From Carya illinoinensis (Eukaryota > Streptophyta > Magnoliopsida > Fagales > Juglandaceae): a stretch of 64,000 nucleotides of DNA. The stretch is from positions 1,860,001-1,924,000 of the forward strand of contig NC_056765.1 of NCBI RefSeq assembly GCF_018687715.1, given 5' to 3'. Position numbers and translations under genes: made by a program. Positions 49,160-61,200 of the stretch are shown one piece after another (the stretch's first letter is position 1; each line of letters begins with the position of its first letter). Below the pieces are notes generated by a model. The model saw only the letters and a list, made by a program, of their open reading frames with translations, searched no databases and was not told where the DNA came from.

Positions 49160-50738
49160 GAAGTTCAAGGAGTAGCAATTACATACAAATCATTATCTCT
49201 CTTACAGATTATTCTAGCAGACTCAGACATCTCAAATGGAAGGAATTCAAATTAGTTGGTCCCTTTAAAATCCACAGAAGAACCCATGAACCTCTCTGGA
49301 CAAAGCATTCCATCATTCCATATTTTGGGTCTCTCCCCAGTTGGCATCTCATACCCTCCAACTTCAAACTTTTTCCCTTGATTCTCGAGGGATTAAGGCA
49401 ACTGGAGGATGTAATTGCAGAGATTATTTGACAAATTGTTTCGCATATTATAGTTTCTAGATGTCTTCCTCATCAATGTTCCTCCTACCCTCAAAGACTG
49501 CTCGCATTTCAGCATGCACCTTCTCCATCACTTTTGGGTTTTTCATCAGTTCTGACATTGTCCACACTATTGTAGTGGCTGATCACTTGTCTCACTCCCC
49601 GTCGAGAGAATGTCCTGAGAATGGATTAGTCTTAGAAATAGCATAATGATATCATATCAAATTGAAGAGTTCTGCTTGCAGTCCTATCGTATCAACAATG
49701 TATAAGACATGTAATCTACGCTAACTTGCAAGTAGAAATACTTTGCAACAAAAAAAATTTAGCTTATTTGTCTGTGGAAAAAATAACAAATAAAGAAATG
49801 TTGGTGGAAAATAATTACACACACATATATATAGTAGAACCATGGTGATAGCTTTGATGTGCTTGCTTGTGATACTGAATTCAAGCACCCACCTCTTGAA
49901 GGTTCAAAAGCACATCAACTATATCATCATGAAAACCGGCCTAACCATCCTTGCCTACTGGAGGAGCACCGGTGCCACTTCTTTTCATCCTATGCTCATT
50001 GAGTATATAATATTCCAGAATCTCATCCATTCTTATGTTCACTTTCAACAACTCACCCCTTGTCCCTAGCAAAGGGTATGTATCATGCAAGTCAAAACCT
50101 CTAGCGAGTTTAACAATATTGTTGAGCAAGCTGCAATTATATGTATTATTTTTCGTATCAACACTTGGCCCCGTTTGCCGCCCTGGAAGTTATTCTATGT
50201 GTCAAGGGGAAGATTTTCTCGGTTAGATCATTGATTATTGGGATTCCTCCTCCAGGAAACCAATAATAATTCATCATTAAGATTCTCGACCTCTTTTTGA
50301 TCTCTTATATATTGATCTAAACGATTGGACTCGCTTAGAACTCAAGAGCTCCGTTACACAAACCTTTTGCATCTGCCTCCACTAGTCACCCTAGGGAGCA
50401 TTGATAATATTATTCGAACTGTAGGTTATAATCTCAACCAAAGGCGGTTCGGAGGGTCGTGTGTCTTGAGCACATCTTCGGCGAGTTCTGGAGATGAAAT
50501 GACAGCAGCCAAGCCTTTCAAGCAACGATGTGGCTGTTTCTTGAAAGCCAGTTGGTGCAAGATTCCTAGAAAAGGCAGCTTCCATGGCCCTGGAGGCAAC
50601 TTTCTATATATGGATTATTTGGCCTTTGGATTTTGATGATGACGATATATATCATCCGAAAAAAAGCAGGATGAACATCATGTACAGGATGATCATGAAG
50701 AGTTAAGTAAAAACTGGGAATGAGAGAAATTGGAGCAT
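49160..50738 (-). pseudogene. Cytochrome P450 CYP71D-like pseudogene C (strongly decayed)
   Basis: The minus strand has a start MLQFLSFPVFT followed directly by a stop (50738 downwards). Scattered P450 pieces follow, including KLARGFDLHDTYPLL and the end of exon 1 at ITM|GTTCTA (49841). Exon 2 starts after TCTCAG at 49614 (DILSTGSET) and carries MSELMKNP and EVGGYEM-type pieces, with many frame changes. The heme-binding block is missing. It is the most degraded of the four copies, so probably the oldest. Confidence 0.75.
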
Positions 50739-51954
50739 TATATAGAAATGATATTTGCAGTCTCAATACGTGCAAGCCACACGTATTTCATTTTAAAAAA
50801 ATAGATAAATTTTAGACTCATAAGAAAAAAATAGTACATATTAATTGGGCAATTATTAGGATGGTAGGTATGTATGAATTATATAGGAAAATGATAATGT
50901 GTCATTTGAGTTTGTTTTCTTAATTTAACTGCTCATGTATGTTATTTTATTTTTTATTTTTTTCTAAATAGTTAAAGGAAGTGATTATAGAGAATTGATG
51001 TAATTTTTAAAAATATTAAAAGATATTTAAAAAATATCTAAAAGAAGAAGAAAAAAAAAATTAAAAAATGTAAATGCACTAGGAACACATCCAGCGATAC
51101 ATGCTAAATGGCATAGTAGCACCATCAATTTATATATGTGTTCCGAGGATATTCAGACTCTGTACTCTTCATTAATTCTCTCTCTTGTTGGGGGATGTCT
51201 TCCTTAATTTGGACCCTAACTGCAAGGTAATTAAGAATTAGAAGCCCTAACAAACAGGTAATTACTGCAGAAATCAATGGAAATTTTGATTATTTACATA
51301 TGAGTCTTATCTGAATTTATATATTTTTCATGGGAAAACCTACAAATATTAGCACTTAATTTTTTTAAAAAAAAAATGAAAACGTTTTAAAAAATAACAT
51401 ACTCTAATTAGAATATAAAAACTCAATTCATTTTTAGGGTCTGACCTTGATTAAAATTAAGTGCACTGCAGACCAATGGGCTTTCATATATACATTTTTA
51501 ACCCATAAATTTTGGAACAAGAAAATCTAAGATATTTTCAATTTTTTTTATTAAAGAATTACTATAGCTACAATAAGATTTCACAAAAATAAATTAACAA
51601 ACTGACGTGACTTTATGTAATATGTTATATCTAATTTATGATAAAAGTAGTTTTACAATCTGACATATCACATCAAACCATGTGATCAGTTTGTGGGTCT
51701 AATTTTATGAAATCTTTATGTTGCTAAAACATTTTTCTTTCTCTTAAAATTAACCCAACTAGACAAGCTGGTTTTTCAAGTAATCGACTAGCTGCAAATT
51801 TGACAAGGCTTTGTTTGAATCCGATTGAATTTAGTGATTACAACTATATTGCAATAAGATGCATGCCTAACCCATGTTTGAGAGAAGCCCATGATACCAA
51901 AATGCAAAGAAATGAACTTCTCAACGTGTATAGCAGTTTTTAGTACAAGGATTT
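50739..51954. other. AT-rich spacer with a family B MITE
   Basis: No gene recognised. One MITE at 51545-51740; the remainder is low-complexity A/T. Confidence 0.5.
51545..51740 (+). mobile_element. MITE, family B copy 3
   Basis: The left arm (ATAGCTACAATAAGATTTCA with CAAAAATAAATTAACAAACTGA) is inverted in the right arm (TCAGTTTGTGGGTCTAATTT with TATGAAATCTTTATGTTGCT). This is the best preserved of three copies; the core ATAAAAGTAGTTTTACAATC matches the others. Confidence 0.65.
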
Positions 51955-52995
51955 TCTTGTGTTACATTAAGTGTTTCGATTTACTTTTTTTCTTGACACC
52001 AAACATTTCTACAGACAGATATATACTGCAATCCTCTGCACCAAGAGGTAGTACATACATCTAAATTCAATCTCTTCAATTATTAAAAAGAGGAATCCAA
52101 GGAGTGGCAATAAGGTGCAAATCCTTCCTTCTCTTTGGGGTTAATCCGGGAGACTCGGACATGTAAAGCCCTTCTGGTTTGATTCCATTAGGGAGTTTCC
52201 AATTAAAGTGATACAATAAGTGACAAATAGCAAGTTCAACACTTGCAAGAGCAAATGACATGCCTGGGCAGATCCTCCTACCACTTCCAAATGGAATGTA
52301 TTCAAAGTTGGTCCCTTTAAAATCAACACTGGAGTCGTAGAACCGCTTTGGACGAAAGTAATTAGCATCAATCCAGTATTTGGGATCTCTTCCAATAGGC
52401 CGGCCATATATTAATGAGCACTTCTTTGTTGCTAGGTATCTCATATGCATTGATTTCACACTTTTCTCTTGATTATCTTGGGATTAAGGCACCTGGAGGG
52501 TGTAACCGCAGAGTTTCTTTGACAACTGCTCTCAAGTAATCTAGTTTCTGAACGTCTGTCTCGTTAATACTCCTTCCCTCAAGGACTCTTCGTACTTCGG
52601 CTTGTGCCTTTTCCATGACTCTTGGGTTTTTCACCAATTCTGACATTGCCCATTCTATTGTAGATAATGTCCTAAAAGAGGGCTTGGAGTTTCAACTGGA
52701 TAGTCTTACTTGGAAAAATACTCAAAGCCACTCAAACTATCATCCAATTTGACCCTTAAAGTTAAATGTTAGTATGGAAAGATATAATATAAATTTCCTT
52801 GAAATACTTGTAAAGGTTGCTCATTTAGACATTTATCATGAAGAAAAGAAAGAAAAGAAGATTAAGAAATGTTGATGATAAATTGGAAGATCTCAACCAC
52901 ATACTAGAGTCATAGCTTTGATGTGATCTCTTGTGATATCAAAATCAAGCCCACCCTGAAGTTTCAACATCATATCAACTAGATCTTCATGATCA
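51955..52995 (-). pseudogene. Cytochrome P450 CYP71D-like pseudogene D
   Basis: The minus-strand second exon runs from TTTTAG|GACATT (near 52672) to about 52070, with [33 protein letters not shown], an intact heme block PFGSGRRICPGMSFALA and the end LHLIATPWIPLFNN. The I-helix sequence after GACATT has lost about 26 nt including AGSET; a stop follows GALIPR and a frameshift lies at NIWPAY. Only the last part of exon 1 survives (52905-52995, DITRDHIKAMTL with a normal GTATGT donor), ending in a T-run. The exon, intron and 3' flank are close to copy B, so B and D arose by a segmental duplication that included flanking DNA. Confidence 0.85.
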
Positions 52996-53890
52996 ATTCT
53001 TCGTAATCGGCTGAATCATTACTTTTTTTTTTTTTTTTGAATTTTTTTATTATTATTAACATATTTTTTGAAATTACCTCCTATCTAATGTAGTTTAAGG
53101 ATTAGTTCATATTAAAAAATAAAATGAGATAATTTTAGATGATAAATAAAAGTTGAAAAAAATATTATTAAAATATTATTTTTTAATATTATTATTATTT
53201 TAAAATTTAAAAAAATTAAATTATTTATTATATTTTATATAAAATTTTAAAAAAATTATAATAATAAGATAAGATTAAACTCTTTCATGCTCCAACCGGC
53301 CTAAGTGGCCAAATATGGCCTTGGGGCTAGAAAGATGTTGTAATTCATTCACTGATTTACAACATGCATGACTTGCCTTGTCCTTTTCATATCAACTTTA
53401 CCAATCAAACAATGGCATGTGTATCCGTACAGTACTTGATTATAATGAACCCTTTTTTTTCTTAAAAAAGTACTCAAAATTTACATTCGTGAAATGATTT
53501 ATATAAATTTTAACAGATAAGTTTCATATAAACTATTATAAAAATGTATAAATAAAGTGTAAAAATAACTAATTTTTATTAATAAAATTTATTTTTTTAC
53601 AAAAAAATTGTAAAAAATTTATCTATTCATACTTATTATTACTCGACAATTCTAAATTCATAAAAATTATTTTCTGTATATCACGTGATAAAATTAGGCA
53701 TGAGAAAATTAATGTCCATTGGTCTCAATCGGCCATATTGCATGAGTTTTCTACCTAACCCACCTCTCTCTCTCTCTCCCTCTCCCTGCCTCTGTGCCCA
53801 TCTTTTACACCGACAAAACCCTTGATCTGTGCTATAATCTATATAGTATATACACAGGAAAAAGAAACATCAATTCTTCCAAAGGCTAGC
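52996..53890. other. Spacer with family A MITE and promoter of the GT77 gene
   Basis: A T17 run at about 53020 marks the truncation point of P450 copy D. A family A MITE lies at 53085-53285. A (CT)n stretch near 53763-53790 is probably in the leader of the glycosyltransferase gene. No other gene. Confidence 0.5.
53085..53285 (+). mobile_element. MITE-like element, family A copy 3
   Basis: It shares the ordered motifs AATATTATTAAAATATTATT, TTTTAAAATTTAAAAAAATT and AAATTATTTATTAT with copies at 205-400 and 2195-2345, and ends AATTATAATAATAAGATAAG. Non-coding. Confidence 0.5.
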
Positions 53891-53896
53891 AGACAC

Positions 53897-56431
53897 ATGG
53901 ATTATGCAAAACACTCTGTTGGAAATCCTGCACTACTCTTGATGTTCTTCATTGGAGTCTTCTATCTCTTTCTTTGGTCTTCCTCCATCACAAACGATTC
54001 CTCAAACACAGTAAGTATACATTCATTCCCGCTTCTAATTTATTCTTCATTCCGGCCACAAACATGCATGGGTTTTCTCAAATTTGCTTAGAAATTAAGT
54101 CAATCTCCTGTACTAATGCCTGCGCTCGCGCAGACCACCGACATTCATGCTCCTCGTGATCAAGATGACCTCGAAGAAGCACTATCCAAAGCTTCAATGG
54201 CGAACAAAACAGTAATCATCACCATCGTAAACAAGGCATACGCGGAGCAAGACGTGGGAGCCGACACCACCATGCTGGACCTGTTCCTCGAAAGCTTTTG
54301 GCTTGGGGAGGACACTAGATCACTGCTTAACCACCTCTTGCTCGTTGCCGTAGATCAGACAGCCTACGATCGCTGCGTTTTTCGACGGTTGAACTGCTAC
54401 AGATTGGAGACAGACGGTGTGGATTTTGGGGGAGAAAAGATTTACATGTCGGAGGATTTCATCAAAATGATGTGGAGAAGAACCCATTTTCTGCTGGAAG
54501 TTCTCAAGCGTGGCTACAGCTTCATCTTTACGGTACGTGCGACATTGCTAGCTTTAACTTTATTGTTTTTCGTGCGGCAAGCAGTAAATATCACTGCCAG
54601 AGAGAGCCCCAGAAGTCGTCGAAGTAAGTTAATGTCCAGCCAGTAGGAAGTAGCGGTCGCTGTTGGATGCCGGTGGACATCGACCTCTGATTCACATGAA
54701 ACATTAATGGAAAATCTATACATCGCAACTATCATCTTATCTGCATTTATCTAAATAAAATATATCCCATTTATTATCATTAAATATCGTAAATATGACA
54801 TATTATATATAATACGACATAAATAAGATGGTAATAAGATATATAATATTACTCTATTAGTTTAGTGTAAAAAGTTATATTTTCAAATTGATGTATAGAA
54901 CACATTTAGTAAAATATTTAATATCATAATTTAATTTAAAAAATAAATTTTAAATCTTATAAATCAAATTTTATTATTAAAATGACATAAATCATGATGT
55001 ATTCTATATACTTGAGAAAATATAATCTCGTGTGGGACATGCATTGCAAATCTCCATGAACATGATTATACTATAGGAATAAAGGGCACTGCATTACATA
55101 CTAATGGCATAAGTATTGCTCATTCATGTGGCCACTCTAAAAAAGAAAAGAAAAGAGTCATTCCTTACGGGGTATCACTTTAGCTAAAGAAGAAAAGATG
55201 GCGATAGGAGGACAAGTACTCACATGACTCGCTGGTTATGAAATTCATGTACGACTAAAGATAGAAAGTATTAACGTGGGGACACTAAATTCCCGGACCA
55301 TAAGTCAAAAAGGACATACATTCATACACACACAATATATATATATTGTGTGTGTGTATGTATGTATGAGGTTTAGCATGACCTAGCTAATAGCATTTTT
55401 TGTTGCCGACAGATAGATAATCATGATCACCAATTATTGCAACATTGTTGTTTGATTCGGGGTTTTTCTTTTGTAATGCTATCTAGAGTAATGAAATGTA
55501 TAAGCGAATATGTAATTGTTTTGAAAAAAAATAAAATTTATTATTAAAAAATTATTTTTATATAAATATTATATTTATTTATTTTTTTAAAAAAATTTCA
55601 TAATCTTTATGCATTCAATGATTATAAATATTATTTTCTTTCCTATTTATCATGTGTGAATGGTTGAATTGAATGGTTGGCATTATGCATGCATTCAGTC
55701 CAAAAGAAAAAAATTGTTTCTTTCAATTATTCATTATTCATTTCCTATACGAAAAATATTATTTGTAACGAATTATTTATAATAAAAATAAATTTATTTT
55801 AATAAAAAATTATTATTTTTGTCGTATATAATATTCTTAATATTCAACTTTGAAAAAATTTTAATACCTTGTGGCTAATGATATATATACTTTGCAACAG
55901 GATACTGATGTAATGTGGTTAAGGAACCCATTTTTAAGACTAAGCAAAAATGAAAGCGAGGATCTCCAAATAAGCACCGACGTGTTTCTCGGCGATCCAT
56001 TGCCGGAAAAACAACTTATCAATACCGGATTTTACTATGTCCGATCGAGGAACAAGACGATCGCAATGTTTGACAAATGGTACACCATGAAGGAAAACTC
56101 CACGGGACAAAAAGAGCAGGATGTGCTCCTAAACCTAATGCAAGCTGGTGGCATAATCAGAGAACTAAACCTCAGTGTAAGGTTCCTGGACACCCTTTAT
56201 TTTAGTGGGTTTTGCCAGAATAGCAAGGATTTCAGGGCAGTGACGACCGTCCATGCCAACTGTTGTCGGAGCATCAATGCCAAGGTTAAGGACTTGAAGG
56301 TTGTCCTTCGTGATTGGAAACGATTCAAGAAGATTAGTTCCTATAAAAGGCTGGCCAATGTGACAGCAAACTTGGTGTGGTCGGGTCACTTTGGATGTTG
56401 GAATTCTTGGAGAGTACGTACTTATAAATAA
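53897..56431 (+). CDS. GT77-type nucleotide-diphospho-sugar transferase (At4g15970-like)
   Basis: Putative Golgi type II glycosyltransferase of the family that includes cell-wall arabinosyl- and xylosyltransferases (CAZy GT77, Nucleotid_trans domain). Three coding exons: 53897-54010, 54134-54532, 55901-56431; 1044 nt, 347 aa. A signal anchor occupies about residues 12-30 (PALLLMFFIGVFYLFLW). The catalytic domain starts near 47 (DDLEEALSKASMANKTVIIT). The DxD metal and nucleotide-sugar motif is DTDVMW at about 172-177, encoded at the very start of exon 3. The conserved TGFYYVRS, VTTVHANCC and LRDWKRF blocks follow, and it ends WSGHFGCWNSWRVRTYK. The final exon contains an AGA|GTACGT that could act as a donor, but the C-terminus already matches family ends, so the TAA at 56431 is taken. 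Donor sugar and acceptor cannot be read from sequence. Intact as far as seen. Confidence 0.88.
55490..55645. mobile_element. MITE, family C copy in GT77 intron 2
   Basis: The left arm ATGAAATGTATAAGCGAATA with TGTAATTGTTT is inverted in TTTCATAATCTTTATGCATT with CAATGATTATAAATATTATT. The core has AAAATTTATTATTAAAAAAT. It lies 250 bp upstream of exon 3. Confidence 0.5.
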
Positions 56432-57890
56432 GACTTAGTAGCCATTAAAAATCATTTTAAAGGGACTTGATAATCTTTATATATGGTAAGTAATAGTTCC
56501 ACTCGTGAGTATATAAATATTGTATAATCATTTAAAAAAAAATAAAAAAATTTTTCAAAAGTAAATAAGACTCATTTGTTTAAATCATTATAATAGTATT
56601 TGTTTTTTTCTATTTTTTTCCATTTGCATGTTCGTATTTTGATCATTTCACAATAAGTAGTGTGTTGACGCAACGATTTGTAAATCACAAGTTGTTTATT
56701 GTATTAAGTCTCGATAAGAGCAAATATATATAAATAGAGTTCAATGTGTTAAAAGTTTATCATTCTTAGCGTTATGTGAAACATTTTACACTATTGTTAT
56801 TTAAGTTATAAATATATAAAGCTATTTCATATTTGTTACGTCAATCCATGATCTAAGATAAAGAGTATAGTTACAATATAATGATGTGGTACATTTTTTA
56901 AATGACTCTATAAGTCAATTATTCCTTAAAATTTGGACTATTCATCTAGGGTGGAACCCGTGCTGCAAAACCCGAAGCTATCCGATCCGAGTACGGGTTA
57001 TATAACCGGAGTACGGGGTTTAAAACTTGCTATCCGGATTTATTTAAAAAACTTACCTGTTGTTTTAGTTTTTAGGGTTAAATTAAACTAAAATCTTTTG
57101 TTCTATTTGTTTCAATTCTCTCTGATCGCTGCCCCCTCTTCAAATCGGATTCAAAAATCCTATCTCTCTTTGTTGTTGTCTTCTCACGCCTGCTAATATT
57201 ATTAGAAATGATAAAATTTAGAAAAATTATTCGTATAGTTCTAGGTAAACAAGCTCACCCCAATTCTTTAAAAAAAAAAAAGATAAATTTAAGATTTATA
57301 AGAAAAAATTTATTTATTTATTTTTATAAGAAATCTCATACACAAGAGTTGATTATTCTAAAATTGTATATAATTATTTTTTAAATTTAAGAATCACAGT
57401 CAATTGAAATTGATGGAAGGGTAGTAGTTGTACGTGATTCACGAGCGTCCTTGATTTCAACAGATGATGGCCTGATTCTACATAAACGACATGTGAAGTG
57501 TGTCTACAAGGTAAGTTTATTCTGCAATAAAAGACAGAATCAGTAAACAGCGTTGGTTCCCCGTTCGCGTCCTCTATGCTCGGCGTCCTTGGAAATCGAT
57601 GAAATTACTCGCCGGAAGAAACGGGCACGACGGTGTATTGAGAAATAACTGAGAGAGGAGCGGAACATTCATAATTGATTGGCCGGAGGGAAAACTCGCA
57701 ACAAAAGAGAATGCACTACGGTTGAATGTTGGGGGCTGGCTGGGAAATTCAGGGCCAAGCGCATGGAAAACAACACAGCACCATGGATGGTGGTTACTTT
57801 GGATAGTAACCGTTATAGCCTGATCACGCACTGCACTGCTTAGAGAGAGAGAGAGAGAGAGAACGCAAGGGCAATATTGTCATTTCGTTT
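56432..57890. other. Intergenic region with a possible hAT end and an orphan exon-like segment
   Basis: Bases 56480-56600 hold a family C-like foldback fragment. TCTAGGGTGGAACCCGTGCT at 56945-56964 with GGGTT/CCGGAGTACGGG sequence resembles a hAT 5' end. The segment 57388-57510 looks like a single exon (listed separately). A (GA)n tract at 57843-57863 precedes the KDO8P synthase leader. Confidence 0.4.
57388..57510 (+). other. Orphan exon-like segment of unknown origin
   Basis: Between a TTTAAG acceptor-like site and an ACAAG|GTAAGT donor-like site, one frame reads without stops: SQSIEIDGRVVVVRDSRASL then ISTDDGLILHKRHVKCVYK. Codon choice looks coding and unlike the surroundings, but I do not recognise the family, and no partner exons are seen. 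It may be a captured or leftover gene fragment. Confidence 0.35.
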
Positions 57891-58264
57891 TTGGTGAAAC
57901 TCTGTCGTTCCGTTTACACGTACGGAAGGAAAATTTTACTCCACTTGGACCGCTCAGTCTGTAACTCCAGTGAGATCTGTCTTCTCTCTCGCCCTCTCTG
58001 TCTCTTCGCTCGCACATCGGATCAATCAGGTATGGACCGATATTATCTTCTATTCTTCAGATTTGCGCCGCAAAAAAGCTCTTAGATCGTGTTCACTCTG
58101 ATAGACAAAAATCACCGAATTTTCTTTTTCGCTTTACACTCTGGTTGGTTGCTAAGAAAATGCAGGAATGGTTACGATGATTCGCTTCATTGAAGTTTCT
58201 CTCTGGTTTTTCTTTATTTTATTCTGAATTCTTGCTTCCCTTGTATCTTGGCATAGTGGAGGAT
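57891..58264 (+). promoter_or_regulatory. KDO8P synthase 5' leader with probable leader intron
   Basis: The stretch contains CTCTCTCGCCCTCTCTGTCT and a plausible leader intron from ATCAG|GTATGG (donor at 58030) to GGCATAG|TGGAGG (acceptor at 58256), eight bases before the start codon. An ATG within the leader at 57891 opens a 64-codon frame, which would act as an uORF if transcription starts before it. The position of the transcription start is unknown. Confidence 0.4.
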
Positions 58265-61200
58265 ATGGATTCATCCGCAGTGCTATTTAATCAGCTCAAG
58301 GTTTGTATTGTTAGCTTCTTTGACCGGCTATCTCATGAAAAGGACGTGTGTTGGGTCATTTTAATGTAAGACGAAATCCTCATACTTTATTTGATTTTGC
58401 AAATCTTAACAGACAGCGGAGCCATTTTTCTTATTAGCGGGTCCCAATGTAATTGAATCTGAGGAACATGTTCTACGAATGGCGAAGCACATAAAGACTA
58501 TTGCATCAAAGTATGCTTCCTCTATTTCTGATCTTATCTGTAGTCTGCAGTGGGAAAGTAATGCATTTGAATGAATGGAATAGTTTTGTTCTGATACAGA
58601 AATAAATTGGTTGAGAAAAATTACAACTTTTTCCTTTGTTCTATGGAGATACAGAATTATATCTTTCTTTAAAAGTTCTATCACATAGGACTTTTACTTG
58701 TAAATGGTAAACCAGACACGAAAGTTGTATCACTCGTTAATTTAGCTAATGATTAATGGAATTATATTAAAAAGAACACCCAAACTGGCTTTGATACTCG
58801 CTTGTATGTTCAACTGTATTACATCCAAAAAGGTGTGTTGAGTTTGGCTTGATTTCTTGCTGAAAATGTGTTTTTTGGGGCTTGACTTGACTGTTGCTTG
58901 ACCCTGGCTCGACCGTGGCTCGAGCTAAGGTTCCGCTCGACAGTCCGCTCGAGCGAACTCATCCAGAGAGTTCCGCTCGACCTCCGCTCGACAGTTCGCT
59001 CGAGCGAACTCATCCAGAGAGTTCCGCTCGACCTCCGCTCGACAGTCCGCTCGAGCGAACTCATCCAGAGAGTTCCGCTCGACCTCCGCTCGACTGTCCG
59101 CTCGAGCGAAATCTTCCAGAGAGTTCCGCTCGACCTCCGCTCGACTGTCCGCTCGAGCGAGAAAGTAACCCTAACGTGCGCTCGACACTTCGCTCGACGT
59201 CCGCTCGAGTGAATGTTCTGAATTAGCGCCTTGTGCTATAAATACATCATTTTCTCTTCATTTTGAATGGTGTTCAGCAGCCAAGTTAGAGAGAGTTTTG
59301 AGAATCCTTTTGTACACAATCCTAAGAGTCCATTGGGTGTATTGGGGCTTTAGGATTAAGGATTTTGTGATCAATACTCTTGTACTCCATCTTGGTTCAT
59401 AGTGAATTTGTTGAAACTGACCCCGACAGTGGACGTAGGCTCACATTGAGCTGAACCACTTAAATCTTGGTGTTCTTTGTGTGCTTGTTGTTTATTTTGT
59501 TGCTTCCGCTATTATTTACTTCAACTTAGCCTTTATTTATTTGGTCCATTCCCAACAAACTGGTATCAGAGCATCAAATTCTTTGCAAAATCTTGAGGAA
59601 TATCTATGGCAAAGTTTGAAGTGGAGAAATTTGACGGTCAAAACAGCTTTAGCTTATGGCGCATCAAGATGAAGGCTTTGTTACGACAACAAGGCTTGTC
59701 AAAAGTTTTGGAAGGGAAGGTATCCGAGGATTCTCCTGCATCATCAAGAGAAGAAGATGAGAAGGCACATAGTGTCATTTTGTTGTCACTATCGGATGGA
59801 GTTTTGAGGGAGGTTGCCGATGAGGAGACCGCTTTCGGTCTTTGGTCCAAGCTTGAGAGCTTGTATATGAAAAAGTCGCTCACCAACCGTTTGTATTTGA
59901 AGCAACGGTTATACACCCTCAAAATGAAGGAAGGTATTCCTATTTCTGAACACTTAGATGAATTTAATAAAACTATTATGGATCTAAGGAATATTGATAT
60001 TAAGCTTGATGATGAGGATCAAGCATTAATTTTGTTGTGTTCGTTGCCGGTATCATTTGAAAGTTTTGTGAACTTGATGTTGTATGGTAGAGATACCATC
60101 TCCTTGGTAGATGTAAAATCTGCTTTGAACTCTAAGGAGTTGAGAACAAAATTGTGTGTACAAGGCACGAACAATCAAGCCAATGGTTTGTTTGTGAAAT
60201 ATTCCTCTGGTGGTAGATCTAATGGAAGAGGTTCGGATTATGGTGGGAGTAGTTCCAGTAGTAGCTCTAAATTTAACAAGAAAAATGTTAAATGTCACTA
60301 CTGTCATAGATTTGGTCATTACAAGAATGAGTGTCCCAGATTGAAGGAGGAAAGTAAAAGTTTCTCCAATGTTGTTAGCGTTGAACAGTCTAACAACTCT
60401 GATATTGTCCTAGCAGTCAGCGGCTCTAGTGGTCACTTTGGTAACAAGTGGGTCATGGATTCAGCTTGTACATTCCATATGTGTTCCAGGATAGATTGGT
60501 TCACTACCTATGAATCAATCAACGGTGACTCCGTTTTGGTTGGAAATGATATGGCTTGTGATATTGTTGGGATTGGTTCAGTTGAGATTAAGATGTATGA
60601 TGGAATCGTTAGAACTTTGTCTAACGTTCGGCATATTCCATCTTTGAAGAAAAATCTTATATCTTTGGGCATTCTTGACTCCTTTGGTTACCAGTATTCA
60701 GCTGGAGGTGGAGTCATTCGAGTCTACAAGGGCTCTTCGGTGGTAATGACAGGGAAAAAGACAGATGGTCTTTATTTTCTTCAGGGCAGTACAGTGATTG
60801 GTGGAGCATCTTCAGATGTTCCAGATTCAGGTATTACTCATTTATGGCGCATGTGATTGTGCCATATGGATGAATGAGTATGGTCATTTATGAGTAGGCA
60901 ATTTTTTGCTTTGTATAATCAGAAGACAGAAAAATTTGATTTGTTTGTTTGCATTGTATTCTTGTAAAGCAGTGCTGAATCAGGTTTGCTGGAGTTTATG
61001 TCTTTATGATTTTTTGGGGGTACATCTAGTGTGATGTGGTGCCCTGTTTGTACTCATATTTGTTGATGACCATTTGAAGAATAGTCTGGATTTGTTTGTC
61101 CTTGTTTTGTTATGTGTTTGATGTGTTCAAGCATTTGTGAAGGCTAGTGTCTACAGACAAGAAGGTAGAGCGTTGTTCATACCATATAGTTGGGTCCACT

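Noticed and set aside
57574..57831. 85-codon minus-strand open frame upstream of KDSA, possible divergent gene
   Set aside because: No recognisable domain, no splice partner or continuation found; left out as a gene although a bidirectional promoter cannot be excluded.
58939..59165. Regular direct repeats resembling a CRISPR array
   Set aside because: There are no unique spacers; units are contiguous and sit in an LTR of a plant retrotransposon.
58894..59226. Long open frames with a 17-residue repeat, on both strands
   Set aside because: They are produced by the 51-bp LTR minisatellite (51 is divisible by 3) and fall in an LTR, with no start context or homology.
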